Of a stretch of 64,000 nt of DNA, positions 24,201 through 37,164 are shown in pieces. Numbering within the stretch: the stretch's first letter is position 1; every line of letters begins with the position of its first letter. The position numbers were made by a program, and so were the translations under genes. The notes beneath the pieces are model-generated. The model worked only from the letters and a program-made list of their open reading frames with translations. It did no database searches and was not told the origin of the DNA. Source of the stretch: Agapanthus africanus (Eukaryota > Streptophyta > Magnoliopsida > Asparagales > Amaryllidaceae); assembly GCA_030015575.1 (NCBI GenBank), contig CM057344.1:188497044-188561043 (forward strand). Direction: 5' to 3'.

Positions 24201-25156
24201 ACATTCCTATGCTACAATCTGTCAAAGGGTTCTTGTCACACAGGTTCTCCATGAAAGACCTGGGTGATGCCTCGTACATTCTGGGTATCCGGATCTACCG
24301 TGACAGATCCAAGAGGATATTAGGACTTTCACAGTCCAGGTACATCGACACCATACTGAAGAGATTCAGTATGGAAGATTCCAAGCGCGGTAACCTACCG
24401 GCTTGTCACGGGATCACCCTCTCTAAAGAGATGTCTCCCAAGACTGATTTGGAGAGGGATCGCATGTCTATTATACCCTACGCTTCTGCGGTAGGCTCTA
24501 TAATGTATGCGATGTTGTGTACCAGACCGGATGTAGCTTATGCACTGAGTGTGGTAAGCCGGTATCAGTCAAACCCTGGGGAGAAACACTGGATAGTGGT
24601 AAAGAACATTCTCAAGTACCTGAGAAGGACTAAGGAGATGTTCTTGGTGTATGGCGGAAAAGACCTCCAGATCGAGGCCTTTGCTGACTCCAGCTTCCAG
24701 AGTGACAAGGATGATTCCAAGTCCATGTCGGGTTTTGTCTTTACCCTCAATGGAGGGGCGGTGTGTTGGAAGAGTTCCAAACAAGAAACCGTTGCAGACT
24801 CGACAATGGAAGCGGAATACATCGCTGCATCTGATGCCGCAAAAGAAGCTGTCTGGATGAGGAAGTTCTTGAAAGAACTTCAGGTGGTTCCGTCCATTGT
24901 TGATCCAATACCTCTGTATTGCGACAACAACGGGGCTATAGCTTTAGCGAAGGAACCCAGGTCCCATCAGAAATCCAGGCACATCTTAAGGCGGTATCAC
25001 CTGATCAGGGAGATCGTAGATCGCCAGGAGATCGAGGTTCGGAGAGTCGCTTCAGAAGATAACACTGCAGATCCATTCACCAAGGCCCTGCCTCAGACTC
25101 AGTTCGAGCGGCTGATCGAGATGATAGGTCTTCGATACGCCAGTACATGGCCTTAG
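21206..25156 (+). pseudogene. Gag-pol coding region of copia B
   Basis: Start chosen at ATG 21206 (MTGLKLLLDKNKLTGPNYKDW), which matches the start in copia C. Gag comes first, with a lysine-rich linker and a CCHC knuckle (CFYCHKKGHWKNDC, 21971-22012). The aspartic protease (WVLDTGSGSHIC) is at about 22112. The GAG-pre-integrase zinc finger (WHCRLGHIN ... CQSCLKGK) is at 22520-22640. The integrase core (LIHSDVCGPM ... PYTPQHNGVSERRN) is at about 22680-23250. Reverse transcriptase (KWIFKRKIGVDG, MDVKTAFLNG) is at about 23680-24450. RNase H (ADSTMEAEYIAA, YCDNNGAIALAKEP, ADPFTKALP) extends to 25156. The order is Ty1/copia and the sequence is close to BARE-1. It looks nearly whole, with about one evident break. 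Confidence 0.95.
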
Positions 25157-25170
25157 TGCAAGTGGGAGAT
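25157..25170 (+). other. Polypurine tract of copia B
   Basis: The purine-rich GTGCAAGTGGGAGAT directly precedes the 3' LTR. It primes plus-strand synthesis in this family. Confidence 0.8.
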
Positions 25171-27350
25171 TGTTAGTGTATATGCCCTAGAGGCCATTAC
25201 TGTATCATACTGGTTTGTATATTACTTAATGGATGCTTGGGATATTCACCTTGTATATACAATCTTGCTCAAAATAGTAGTATGCTACTTGGTTTGTTTC
25301 TACTTCAATGTGTACATGTGTTTATTTTTGTATATCGCCTATACACATTAGTAGAGCCCTTAGGATCTTTGCTTGATTACCAGCGATGTGATGGCCGTCA
25401 CACTAGTGGGGCTGGGTAATCCATAAGCACATCCTTATGCAGGTCCCTGGTCGCAGGACTATCGAGACAGGGCATCGATACTCCGGAGTAGACCAGCGCA
25501 TGCGCTTCTCATCCTAGTGTGGGAGACGGTCTGTCCCACAGCCGTCAGTACGTCGTACTTGAGATAGTATGCGGGTGCTCGTTAGGTTATGGGTACACTG
25601 GACAGGACTCGTCGGGAACTGACTAGTTGGTATTATACCTATCGTCAGTTATCAGTTCCCAGGTGACATGAGTACAGCTTAGTCCGCTGACTTGACACTG
25701 TCACTCCGCCTCGAGTGTGTTCCCACTGTACTTTGATCACTACCCTACCACGGCTCAAAGGAGTCGTGCAAACAGGTAGTGGTTGGGTGCAGTCCCGAAG
25801 CACTTGGAGGCAGTGACGGTTAGACAGGATTCGTCTCTCCCGGTATTGGGGGTTGACATCGTGCTGTGTCTAGGAGAGCCATTACACGAGTAGTCCCTGG
25901 CCAGGGCAAACGAGATATACTGGTAGGTTTCCAGTGTTATCTCAGGGTGTTTTGGGCTTCGCTCCGGCACGACTTGTACCGCTATTGGGGGACTGACGTA
26001 TACCACCCCCTAGGCCCGCCATGCGATGTATCAGACGAACAGACCGGACTGTACGGAGAATGTCACACTCAGGCTCAGTAGGAGTTCAGATGGGTTTCGC
26101 CTCATCCGTCTTCTTGTCGGCATTACCTGGGGACCGTTACGCACAGCTAGTGCCGCTTGCGGTCTGTGGTTAAACCCACTACCAGCGTAGTGTCGAGTCT
26201 TTAGAGTCCCACACAGAAAGCTTTTCGCCTTTAGGCAAAAGAGTAGAGGTCGCATGGTATTGCGACAGGTCGCATGGTTTTGCGACAGGGTTCGGTCACA
26301 TCCGTGCACTTGTGCACGTACAGTGTCCGGACAGTTTACACTAGCGGGCTTTGGTTTAAACCAGATCCTAGTGTACCTTATGGGATTGGATTTATCCAGT
26401 TTGCATTCGTGTTCCTCGGAACGCGGATGCGGGTGTGTATGCATAGTTGATAGGGAGGCAGAGGCAGCGGATTCTCATTAGGGTTGTTGACAGTTGACCG
26501 TTGACTATTTGACTTTATGCTCAACCCTAATGAGAATATGATATGTGATTAACTATTATATTAATTAAGTATTATGGCGATATGGTTGTTGACTTGTTGA
26601 CTTTTGTTGACTTGTTGACTTTGTTGACTTGTTGACTTTTGTTGACTTGTTGACCGGTTGACTAGGCTTGACTAGTTGACCATCATGATAACCATAGCCA
26701 TCATTTCATGGCAAAGACTTTTGTTTACTTGCTCATTTGTGTAAAATGAGTGCATGAAATGATATGGTTGTGGTTGCTTCAAACCATCACATAAGACTTT
26801 TTTTGATATGATGAGTTATGATCACTTTGGATTATGAGAGGGTGAAAGACAAAAGAGAGCCTCATTCTTTCTTGCTCATTCTCTCTCTTGTTTTTGAGCT
26901 CTCCTTTTGCTCTCACCCTCAACCTCTTGCTCCCTCTCTTGATCTATGATTCTCTTGTCTCATGAGTTGAGAATCAAGAACCATAGATAAAATCCCATTC
27001 TATTTCTTCTCTACTCATTCTAGTTCACTAGGTTTAGCAAACCAAGTGAACTAGTTTCTTCAAAGAACGAAGAAGGAGCTAAAGGTTGGAGCTTTCAGGT
27101 GGATCTATCTTCGGCGTACGGAGACGACGAGAAGAAGCCATCGGACCACCATCGGAGCTTTGAAGACGAAGGAGTTCAAGACAAGCAAGGTATAACCCCC
27201 TAACCGAGTAGCTAAAACTCATAGTTAGGATGTTAGATAGATGTTTAACCAAGATCCGGGTTTTAGGTCCATGTTACCTTCTTTAAGAAAATCGTTTTTT
27301 ACCAAATTCCGCATTCCCGAAAGTACCGGGAGAGGTAGCATGGACTTACA
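25171..27350 (+). repeat. 3' LTR of copia B
   Basis: 2180 bp, co-linear with 16920-19099 without any length change and about 99 per cent identical. It carries the same TTGAC array and inverted repeat. It is followed by the TAAAC duplication and then by resumed D LTR sequence. Confidence 0.95.
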
Positions 27351-28285
27351 TAAACATGCTATCACGCCCTGACGCTTAACGCCGTACAGGCGATTTTCCC
27401 GTAGATGTTAAATCTACTCACCTGGTCGCGTGCTAAACATAGCCGACCACCTGCTTCCCTTTCTTTGCGGCGTCCGACGTACCCACCTGCGAACCTAGAA
27501 TTTACACAATGAATCCACATAAGCAAATATCTCGTAAAAACGTGATATCGAAATCAAACGAGAAACTCGCGTCGTGAACTAAACGCGCACGTGTCCGATA
27601 CGCTAAAACGTGTGTATACGCGTCTAAAACTACCCCGACACGTCGCGATACGCTGGAACATAGAACCCCCTCTCGTATCACACATGTCGCGCAAACATAT
27701 CGTATTGGAAAAACGATATATGGTTCCAGATTTTGACTCGGGCACAAAAGGGAAAAGTTGCACATGCCAAAACACTATAATATGCAGCAGACTACCCTAG
27801 CCAAAACCCTAACCCCTAAGTCCCCTATCTGGTCGCAAATTGCGGCCAGAACGAATAAAACGGCGGCCTGGGTTGGGAATATGGGGCTCGTGCTCTGGGT
27901 ATGTTATCAACATCTAACAAATATGCTCCAGGTATCTTAATTTTTCTCTGAAGTAACTGGGTCTAAAGCAGATCACAGAAAGGCCAAGTTTTGCTTAAAA
28001 ACGTTATATTTTGCACAAATTGAAATCCTAGGGTATTTTGGTGAAATCTGGGTTTAAATTAGGTTTAAGTGGCCTTAATAAAACTTAACTAGGCTAGGCT
28101 AATCAATAAAATCACCACTTGGCCACAACTTCACATAAAACACCATTTCTAGCACTAAATCTCACTTTTAATACTAATCGAAGCTAATTAACAACATATA
28201 AGCTTAGCAAAAAGGAGTTGGGTTTAAGAAATATACCCTAAAAGACCCTAGGAAGCAGGAGAAGGAGGAGAAGAAGAAGATGAGG

Positions 28286-28452
28286 TGCTGCTGCTGCTGC
28301 TGCTGCTGCTGGAGCTGCTGCTGTTGCTTGCTACAGCTGCTGCTGTGTGCTGTTGCTGCTGCTGATTGTTGTTGCTGCTGCTGGTGCTGCTACTTCTTCT
28401 GCTGATGCTATTGCTTCTGCTGCTGCTGCTTCCTCTGCTGCTGCTGCTGTTT
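28286..28452. repeat. CTG-rich microsatellite in gypsy D 3' LTR
   Basis: Runs of CTG with interruptions (CTGTTG, CTTCTG) would be CAG-rich in the element's own transcript. The sister tract at 37033-37164 is shorter. The Ser-, Ala- and Gln-rich open frames over it are artefacts of the repeat. A CT dinucleotide run follows at about 28585-28606. Confidence 0.85.
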
Positions 28453-28900
28453 CTATGAGAGTGAGAGTGAGAGAGTTGTGAGAAAATGAGAGGCAAAGGA
28501 AAAAGAATTGAGAGTTAAGGCTAGTCAACCCCCTCCTCTCTCCATCTTCATTAAATGAAGGCATGGCTCAAGCCATGATGCCCTTCTCTCTCTCTCTCTC
28601 TCTCCCCCCTCCAAGTCAACCAAATTTTAAATCATTTCCATTTAAAAAAAAATAATTAACCCCAAAACCCTTAATAAAAATTTCAAATGGGCTTAACAAA
28701 ATGGTTAGTTCACCATGGTTGCTAATCATGGTCTAACCTTAATTTAACCCTAGTTTACATGCACATGTGTGTGCAAGTTTAGAAAAATTCTAATAAAATA
28801 TTCATTAAATTTGATAAATTATTTGAAAATCGTTTTGGTAAACTTTTTATTAAAAACCATATATTAAAATATAATTAGCCACTAATCACAACCTAAGGTG

Positions 28901-31900
28901 TTACAATCTTCCCCCCTTAAAGAAATTCGTCCCCAAATTTAAAAATATACTGCTATGCGTACCTTCAAAGAGATGATGGAACTTCTTCCGCATCTCGCTT
29001 TCAGCCTCCCAAGTGATCTCTTCACCATTCGGGCTGCGCCAAAGCACCTTCATAGATGGCAAGACCTTCGATCTAAGTTTCTTCACCTGCCGGTCCAATA
29101 TCATGACTGGCTGCTCGGTGAACGAAAGATCGCGCTCGAGCTGAACGGTCTGATGCTGAATCATGTGAGAAGGGTCATGTAGGCACCTGCGAAGCATCGA
29201 CACGTGAAATAAGGGGTGAACATCTGGGAAGTCGGGTGGAAGAGCCAAACGATATGCTACTGCGCCCACACGCTCGAGGATCTCAAAGGGACCTATGAAT
29301 CTGGGGCTAAGCTTCCCCTTCCGTCCAAACCTCATCACTCCCTTCATCGGAGAGACCCTCAGAAATACGTGATCGCCAACTGCGAACTCTAATCTGCGGC
29401 GGCGTCTGTCAGCATACGATTTCTGCCTGCTCTGAGCTGTCCTCATCCTGTCTCGAATCAGCTGTATCTTCTCGGTCGTCTCCTGTACGATCTGTGGCCC
29501 CAAAACACTGCTCTCACTGAGCTCTGTCTAACAGACGGGCGATCTACATCTCCTCCCATACAAGGCCTCGAAAGGTGCCATCTGAATAGTATCCTGGAAA
29601 CTATTGTTGTAGGAGAACTCCACCAAGGGTAAATGATGATCCCAGCTACCACCAAAGTCTAAAACGCACACTCGGAGCATGTCCTCGAGAGTCTGAATAG
29701 TCCACTCTGATTGGCCATCGGTCTGCGGATGAAATGCTGTGCTGAAACTCAAGCGGGTGCCCAAAGCCTCCTGAAGCCTCTGCCATAGTCGGCTGGTAAA
29801 CTGGGTACCTCGGTCGGACACGATACACGTCGGGACTCCATGAAGTCGTACAATCTCGTCGATGTAAATCTGGGCATACTGAGCCGCTTTCGTCAATCGA
29901 TCCACGATAACCCAAATGGATTCATACCCTTGCCTAGTCCTGGGTAGACCCACAACGAAATCCATCGAAATCTTCTCCCATTTCCACTCCGGAATGGGTA
30001 ACGGCTGTAGCTCTCCTGCTGGCCTCTGGTGCTCGGCCTTAACTTGCTGACAAGTCAGGCATCTCGACACGAAGTCTGTAATGTCCCTCTTCATTCTGTC
30101 CCACTAGTAAACATCTCTCAAATCATGGTACATCTTGGTGGAACCCGGATGAACACAATATACCGATCTATGTGCCTCCTCAAGAATCTCGTGCTGCAGT
30201 CTCTCAGCATCTGGTACGCACAGTCTAGTCCCAAATCGCAGCATCCCCTGATCATCGATCACGAACTTGGAAAATATGCCCTGTCCAATCTGTGCCATGA
30301 TCTCTGAACAACGGTCATCACTGTACTGTGCCTCATGTATACGGTCAAGCAACTGTAGGCGTGCACGAACATGCGCAAGCTGTCCCCCGATCGGCGTGAA
30401 CTCGAACTGCACTCGGCTGTCGCATAAAATCTGCCAATCTGCCGACGACTGTCTCTGCACTGTGCTCAAACAAGATAGGCTACCCCAGGGCTTCCTGCTC
30501 AAAGCATCCGCCACTATATTAGCCTTGCCCGGGTGATACAAGATCTCGCAATCGTAGTCCTTTACTAGTTCCATCCAACGACGCTGTCTAAGATTCAGGT
30601 CTCACTGCTGAAATATATATTTTAAGCTCTTGTGATCAGTGAATATCTGGCACGACTCGCCGTATAGGTAATGTCGCCAGATCTTGAGTGCAAAGACACT
30701 GCAGCCATATCCAAATCGTGAGTGGGGTAGTTCTGTTCATGTTTCTTCAACTGTCGTGAAGCATACATGATCACCCTGTCATGCTGCATCAATATACACC
30801 CTAGCCCCACTCGAGAAGCATCACAATAGACCACAAATCTGCCCGATCCTGAAGGCAATGATAACACCGGCGCCGTAGTCAAACAAGTCCGTAGCTGCTG
30901 AAAGCTATGCTCGCATTCCTCCGTCCAATCGAAAGGAACTCCCTTCCGGGTCAACCCGGTCAAAGGTGCGGCAATGCGGGAGAAGTCCTGTACAAAACGC
31001 CTGTAGTAGCCGGCCAGTCCTAGAAAGCTGCGGATCTCCGTAACTTATGTGGGTCTGGGCCAATTCCGAACGGCCTCGATCTTCCTCGGGTCCACACATA
31101 TACCGTCTCGTGTAATCACGTGACCCAAGAAGTCTACGTTGTCAAGCCAGAATGCGTACTTGGAGAATTTTGCGAAAAGCTGGTGCTCCTTCAAGGTCTG
31201 CAGTGTGATCCGCAGGTGCTGCTCATGCTCCTCTCGGCTCCGGGAATACAACAAAATATCGTCAATGAATACGATGATGAACAAATCAAGATACGGCCTG
31301 AAAATACGGTTCATCAAGTCCATAAAGGCTGCGGGTGCGTTGGTGAGTCCGAACGACATCACCAAAAACTCATAATGGCCGTAATGCGTGCGGAAAGCTG
31401 TCCTTGGTATATCCTCCTGTCGAACCCGCAGCTGATGGTATCTTGATCGCAAGTCGATCCTCGAAAAATAGCCTGCCCCCTGAAGCTGGTCGAACAAGTC
31501 GTCGATGCGTGGCAAAGGATATCTGTTCCGCACGGTAACCCTGTTCAGCTGGCGGTAGTCAATACACAAACGCAAACGCAAACTGCCGTCTTTCTTCTTA
31601 ACAAACAGGACCGGAGCATCCCAAAGAGACACACTGAGTCGAATAAGTCTCTTATCCAGCAAATCTTGCAACTGACTTATCAACTCGCTAAGCTCCGCCG
31701 GGGCCATCCGATAAGGTGGTATAGAAATAGGCCCTGTGCCGGGAATCAAATCAATACAGAAAGCAATATCACGCTCAGGTGGTAGCCCAGGAAGCTCGTC
31801 AGGGAAAACATCAGGGAACTCACAAACAATCGGAACCTGGTCTAATGGAAAATCCGTAGCTCTAGTATCGCAAACATAGGTTAGGAATCCCTGACATCCC

Positions 31901-33633
31901 TTCCTCAACAGCTGTCCAGCGCGAAGAGAAGAAATCAAACTGTGAGGGGCGGCACAACAATCCCCCTACACAACAAAAGCCGACGTCGGGAAAACAAAAT
32001 CTAACTGTCTTCTCGCAGCAGTCCACAGACGCATAGCACGTGGCTAACCAATCCATGCCCAAAAGAACGTCGAAGTACAACATCTCAAGAAGGATCAAGT
32101 CGACAGGCAACTCTCTCTCGCCAATACGGACAACACAGGATCGGAACACGCGCCTAGCAACAAACGACTCTCCCACAGGAGTGGTCACAACAAGCGGCTG
32201 ATCAAGCAAACTGGACTCTCTACCCAAACTCGGCACGAAGTGTGTGGAAACGTACGAGTGCGTGGATTCGGGATCAAACAACACGTGTGCGTCAATAGAA
32301 CATACTGATAGGGTACCTGAGACCACCGCATTGGATGCCTGCGCGTCCTGATGCGTCAAAGCGAAAATCCGTGCCTGTCCTCCACCTGCGACTGGAGGTC
32401 CTCTACTAGCAACTGGCTGTACTCTGCCGGCAGCTGGCTGTCCTCTGCCCCAGCCACCTCGTCCTCTATGAGTAAACCCTCCGCGACCACGGCCGCTCTG
32501 TGCATGAGCCCGACGTGGAGCAACAGTAGGTACAATAGGCAACGCCCTCTGGGGTGGGGAAGGTGGAAGTGTGACATGTGGTACTGTTGGCTCCCTCCGG
32601 CTTATCTCGGTACAATCTCTTACGCGGTAATGGGGACTGCCATACCCAAAGCATCCACGCGACGACTGCTGACCCTCCTGGGGATAAGAGCTAAACTTCT
32701 GACCTTGCCCCGAGTCTCTGCCACCTGTACGACATCTATCTCGGCGTCTGAATGGAAGTCCCTGTGCTGCTGTATCAGTACGAACCCTCTTTGGCCTTGG
32801 AACTACCGAAGTCTCTGCAAGGCGCTCCTCGACTAATAGGGCTGCGTCTACAGCTGCTGCATAAGTCTCGCAATGCTGTGCGCTGATCGCAAGGAACAGT
32901 GGGGTAAGCAAGCCTTGAACAAACCTCTTGGTTCGCATCTCCTCAGTAGCCACTAGGTATGGGGCATAAACCGATAGCTCGGTGAATAGTACATCGTACA
33001 CTGCCACTGTCATCTCCGGCGTCTGGCGTAAAGACTCAAACCTGCGCGTTCGGGCATCCCTGACACTCTGGGGAAGGAAGCGGGCTAGAAATACCGTCAC
33101 AAACTCGGTCCAAGTCATAGGAGGAAGACCTGCTGCTCTGCCCTTCTTGACCGATTCACACCATTTTTGCGCAAGACCTTCCAGGCGAAGCTCGCGAACT
33201 CTACCCATCTCGCCTCTGAGCACCTAAGTGAATGACATATCCGGGTCATCCTATCAATGAAAGACTGTAGGTCCTCGGCTGCATCGGTGCCTGTGAAGAC
33301 CGGAGGCTTCAGCCTCATAAATTCTGATAGCGATACTGCAATAACCTCCGTGGCTGCAGGGGCAACTGCCGATACTGTAGGTACCATCGCGGTCCCCGTA
33401 ATGGGTGGAACTATCTCTGGTCGCTGCGCTCGAAGCGTCTCAACTAGTGACCCTATCATCTGGCGCATTTCCTGCATACCGGCCCCTAGCATAGCGATCT
33501 GATCTGTCGTAGGAGGAACAATCTGCTTTGGTACAACTGGTGTACTGCCCGGATCAGTCCTCGTGTCGGACGAGTCAACTCGAATCTCGGCTCTCGCGGC
33601 CACTCTCTGCACCCTCGTAGTCTTTGGCAGCAT
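28901..33633 (-). pseudogene. Gag-pol coding region of gypsy D
   Basis: Start taken at the ATG ending at 33633 (MLPKTTRVQRVAARAE). Minus-strand order is as follows. Gag has a degenerate zinc knuckle near 32620-32665. The protease motif VLFDPESTHSYVS is near 32270. Reverse transcriptase spans about 31100-31890, with [21 protein letters not shown] and FIDDILLYS. RNase H spans about 30600-30960. Integrase spans about 29560-30230 (HPQTDGQSEWTIQTLEDMLR). The C-terminal chromodomain-like segment (ILDRQVKKLRSK, MKVLWR) spans about 28940-29200. Reverse transcriptase before integrase, the chromodomain, and the [13 protein letters not shown] stretch fit the Tekay/Del chromoviruses. It is broken, with several breaks. 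Confidence 0.9.
28906..28918 (-). other. Polypurine tract of gypsy D
   Basis: The minus strand reads AAGGGGGGAAGAT immediately before the 3' LTR start TGTAACACC. The coding frame appears to run up to it. An identical tract sits at the same place in E. Confidence 0.9.
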
Positions 33634-33852
33634 AATGGCTGAAAAGAAAGTTGGATTCGATAAGGATACAGAAATCGAATCACAAGGATGTATACAATCA
33701 TGAAGGAATTTCAATCAATAAGTCCTAAGGTCGCTTAGGCGGAGTACCGTGTCGTGAGTATGTCGCGGAACATACACACGCTACGCCACTCTGCTTCAGC
33801 TACCTATTTTATCATACCAGGGTCATCCTACACTCCGAAAGGTAAAACCTAC

Positions 33853-33864
33853 GCTCTGATACCA
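33853..33864 (-). other. Primer-binding site of gypsy D
   Basis: The minus strand reads TGGTATCAGAGC, four bases from the LTR end. It is complementary to initiator tRNA-Met. Confidence 0.9.
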
Positions 33865-35659
33865 ACTTTGTCACGACCCAAAGTTCGGCCCGTGACCGGC
33901 ACTTAACCACGTAACGTCTACAGGCATAACGCGACTAAGTAAGCCGAAACCCAGAATTCAAAACCATTAAAGGAATGCGTGTTAAAACATTTAGAAAAGC
34001 TTAAGTAATTAAGTAAAATTCTTTAAAGTTCAAGTTATTGTCTTAAAAATTTTGGCTGCATTTCCTTTGTAAAAACTAGCCCCGAAATCGGTACAAAACA
34101 ATATATGAGTAAAATGATGTACAATAAGAATAAAGCATCCCAAACGGGAGCAATCACGCTCAACGGCGGAAACAATCACCGCGATAATAATATACGACGC
34201 CGCAGTGAAGAATGAGCAAAATAAGTGAAGACAACATGAAATATAAAACTGCATAAATAAAGTCGACTCACAACGAGCTCGACACCATAGTACAAATAAT
34301 ATACATCGTCCTCACAACTGGTCTCTAAATCAATACATAAGTAGTAGATGGAGAGTACTGGATACAATGGTGTATACAACTGGGAAAATTAACAGATACC
34401 GCACAAAAACCCACCTATCAGCAAAAGGGCTCACGCGCCAACTGCAGTGGTATCTGAATCAAAAGATGCAAGAAAGTAGCCTGCCACGACTACTTTGAGG
34501 GTCAACCTACAAACATTGTGGTACAACGGGGGTGAGTTGCCAACTCGTGAATAGTAGATAACATATAAAGGTAATCGCGAGTATGCATGTGCTGCGATAC
34601 TCTAACCTATGCCAACATATAACATCTATATGATGAACTAGATGAGCAATAATCATGCAACAAGTGCGATCTAATAACATCTCTGTATGATGAGCAGGGT
34701 ATGCAATAGTCGTGCATAGCATGTACAATCTAATAACATCTATATAGGATGAGCAGGGTATGCAATAATCGTGCATAGCAAGTGTACTCTATCAGGTACT
34801 ATAGATACAGGATGAGATGTATAACACTGAATGCTGAGCATGGGAATAAATAACATCTACACGGAATGTCAACGTGGAAAAATAACCGGTGTCCATCAAT
34901 ACACCCAAATCCCAGTAAAACTCAAGCGCCGTCACCCTCATCGGCCCTCAAATCCTGTAAATCTCATAGAATCGTGAGTGCCCAACATCGGCACTCGAAA
35001 TATCATAAAATAATCGTGTCTAGCATCGACACGCAAATCCTCAAATATCGGGCTCCGTCAGTCCGGATCGGCCCACGGGCTCCGTCTGCGGAATCGGCCC
35101 TCGGCCCCCGGCAGTACGTGTCGTCCCGTATCCATCTCTCAGCTCTGGTCAGTATCCTCCGGATAACCGCCAGGTCCAACCAATCACCGGTAGGTAGTAG
35201 TCCCTCCGCCGGGCTCACCGTCTAACAATACGACTCTTCTTGCCCCGGGGTACCATACCGGGTCCACCATGTACCTGCAATCGGTGCCTACCACTCCTCG
35301 AATCGGGTATACTCACATAAGCTCTCTGGAACCGAGAAAACTCATGGTGGACGCACTAAAATATCATATCAAGAGAAACCAGGTTTTTAAAACAGTGCGT
35401 ATTTTCTTAAAATAATACCACGGTTCTCAAATCCAGAAAATCCCATAAATCCAAACTCAATGCGTAAATCCATGCAATGTGTCGTATGACACTAAGAGTA
35501 AAAAGGGAAAAATGCTCTTTTAAAGGAATCCAGTTTTGAAAATATCTCACGCGGTCCTTATTTTCTTGAAATCGAATCAATATCATCCATGTATGTAACA
35601 TATATATGTATGTAGGTATGGATGTGCAAATGGATATATACGCGAATATGAGTGTAGCA

Positions 35660-36050
35660 CTACTATGAATATAAAGCGTGCATGTGCACAAGTAAGGATA
35701 TCAATATATGTGTGCACTGGTATGGATATACAGTGTGCATGTACGCAAGTATGAAGATATCAATATATGTGTGCACTGGTATGGATATACAGTGTGTATG
35801 TGCGCCAGTATGAAGATATCAATATATGTGTGCACTGGTATGGATATACAGTATGCATGTGCGCAAGTATGAAGATATCGATATATGTATGCACTGGTAT
35901 GGATATACAGTGTGCATGTGCGAAAGTATGAAGATATCGATATATGTGTGCACTGGTATGGATATACAGTGTGCATACGCGCAAGTATGAAGATATCGAT
36001 ATATGTGTGCACTGGTATGGATATACAGTGTGCATGTGCGCAAATAGTGA
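35660..36050. repeat. 59-bp minisatellite in the 5' LTR of gypsy D
   Basis: About seven head-to-tail units of 59 bp, for example at 35720, 35779, 35838, 35897, 35956 and 36015 for the GGATATACAG string. There are one or two units more than in the sister LTR. Confidence 0.85.
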
Positions 36051-37032
36051 TATATCAATGAAGGTATGCACTAATATGAATGTACATAAACATCTACGAC
36101 TAAGCATCCTATCACACCCTGATGCTTAACGCCATACGGGCGATTTCCCCGTAGATGTTAAATCTACTCACCTGGTCGCGTGCTAAACGTAGCCGACAAC
36201 CTGCTTCCCTTTCTTTGCGCCGTCCGACGTACCCGCCTGCGAACCTAGAATTTACACAATGAATCCACATAAGCAAACATCTCGCTAAAACATGATATCC
36301 AAATCAAACGAGAAACTCGCGTCGTGAACTAAACGCGCATGTGTCCGATACGCTAAAACGTGTGTATACGTGTCTAAAACTACCCCGACATGTCGCGATA
36401 CGCTGGAACACAGAACCCCCTCACGTATCACACGTGTCACGCAAACAAAATGTATTGGAAAAATGATATATGGTTCCAGATTTTGACTCGGGCACAAAAG
36501 GGAAAAGTTGCACATGCCAAAACACTATAATATGCAGCAGACTACCCTAGCCAAAACCCTAACCCCTAAGTCACCTATCTGGTCGCAAATTGCGGCCAGA
36601 ACGAATAAAACGGCGGCCTGGGTTGGGAATTTGGGGCTCGTGCTTTGGGTATGTGATCAACATCTAAAAAATATGCTCCAGGTATCTCAATTTTTCTCTG
36701 AAGTAACTGGGTCTAAAGCAGATCACAGAAAGGCCAAGTTTTGCTTAAAAACGTTATATTTTGCACAAAATAAAAACCTAGGGTATTTTGTTGAAATCTG
36801 GGTTTAAATTAGATTTAAGTGGCCCTAATAACACTTAACTAGGCTAGGCTAACCAATAAAATCACCACTTGGCCACAACTTCACACAAAACACCATTTCT
36901 AGCACTAAATCTCACTTTTAATACTAATCGAAGCTAATTAACAACATATAAGCTTAGCAAAAAGGAGTTGGGTTTAAGAAATATACCCCAAAAGAGCCTA
37001 GGAAGCAGGAGAAGGAGGAGAAGAAGATGAGG

Positions 37033-37164
37033 TGCTTCTGCTGCTGCTGGAGCTGCTGCTGCTGCTTGCTACAGCTGCTGCTGTGTGCTGCTGCTGCTGC
37101 TATTGCTTCTGCTGCTGCTGCTATTGCTTCTGCTGCTGCTTCCTCTGCTGTTGCTGCTGTTGCT
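37033..37164. repeat. CTG-rich microsatellite in gypsy D 5' LTR
   Basis: Sister tract of 28286-28452, shorter and with different interruptions, so the repeat has changed length since D inserted. Confidence 0.85.

Larger units (their letters stand above)
16920..27350 (+). mobile_element. Copia element B (Angela/BARE-1-like), nearly whole and young
   Basis: This Ty1/copia retrotransposon of 10.4 kb is on the plus strand, inserted in the 3' LTR of gypsy D. All parts are present: two LTRs of exactly 2180 bp, primer-binding site, a leader of about 2.1 kb, gag-pol, polypurine tract, and 5-bp target duplications. I counted about 25 differences between the LTRs (about 1.1 per cent), some 22 of them transitions, as expected from decay of methylated cytosine. 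At 1.3e-8 per site per year this is roughly 0.4 million years, an inference that depends on the rate. It looks nearly whole, with about one evident break. It is the youngest measurable element in the window. Confidence 0.95.
14759..28905 (-). repeat. 3' LTR of gypsy D, split by copia B
   Basis: Its two pieces are 14759-16919 and 27351-28905. It starts TGTAACACCTTAGG and ends GGTCGTGACA on the minus strand, and aligns end to end with 33869-37625. It carries a roughly 60-bp tandem repeat at about 15500-15690, a 59-bp tandem repeat at about 16550-16870, and a CTG-rich microsatellite at 28286-28452. Open frames inside are repeated in the sister LTR and have no recognisable product. Confidence 0.9.

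Noticed and set aside
28248-28564. Ser/Ala/Gln-rich open frames
   Set aside because: Products of the CTG microsatellite read in different frames.
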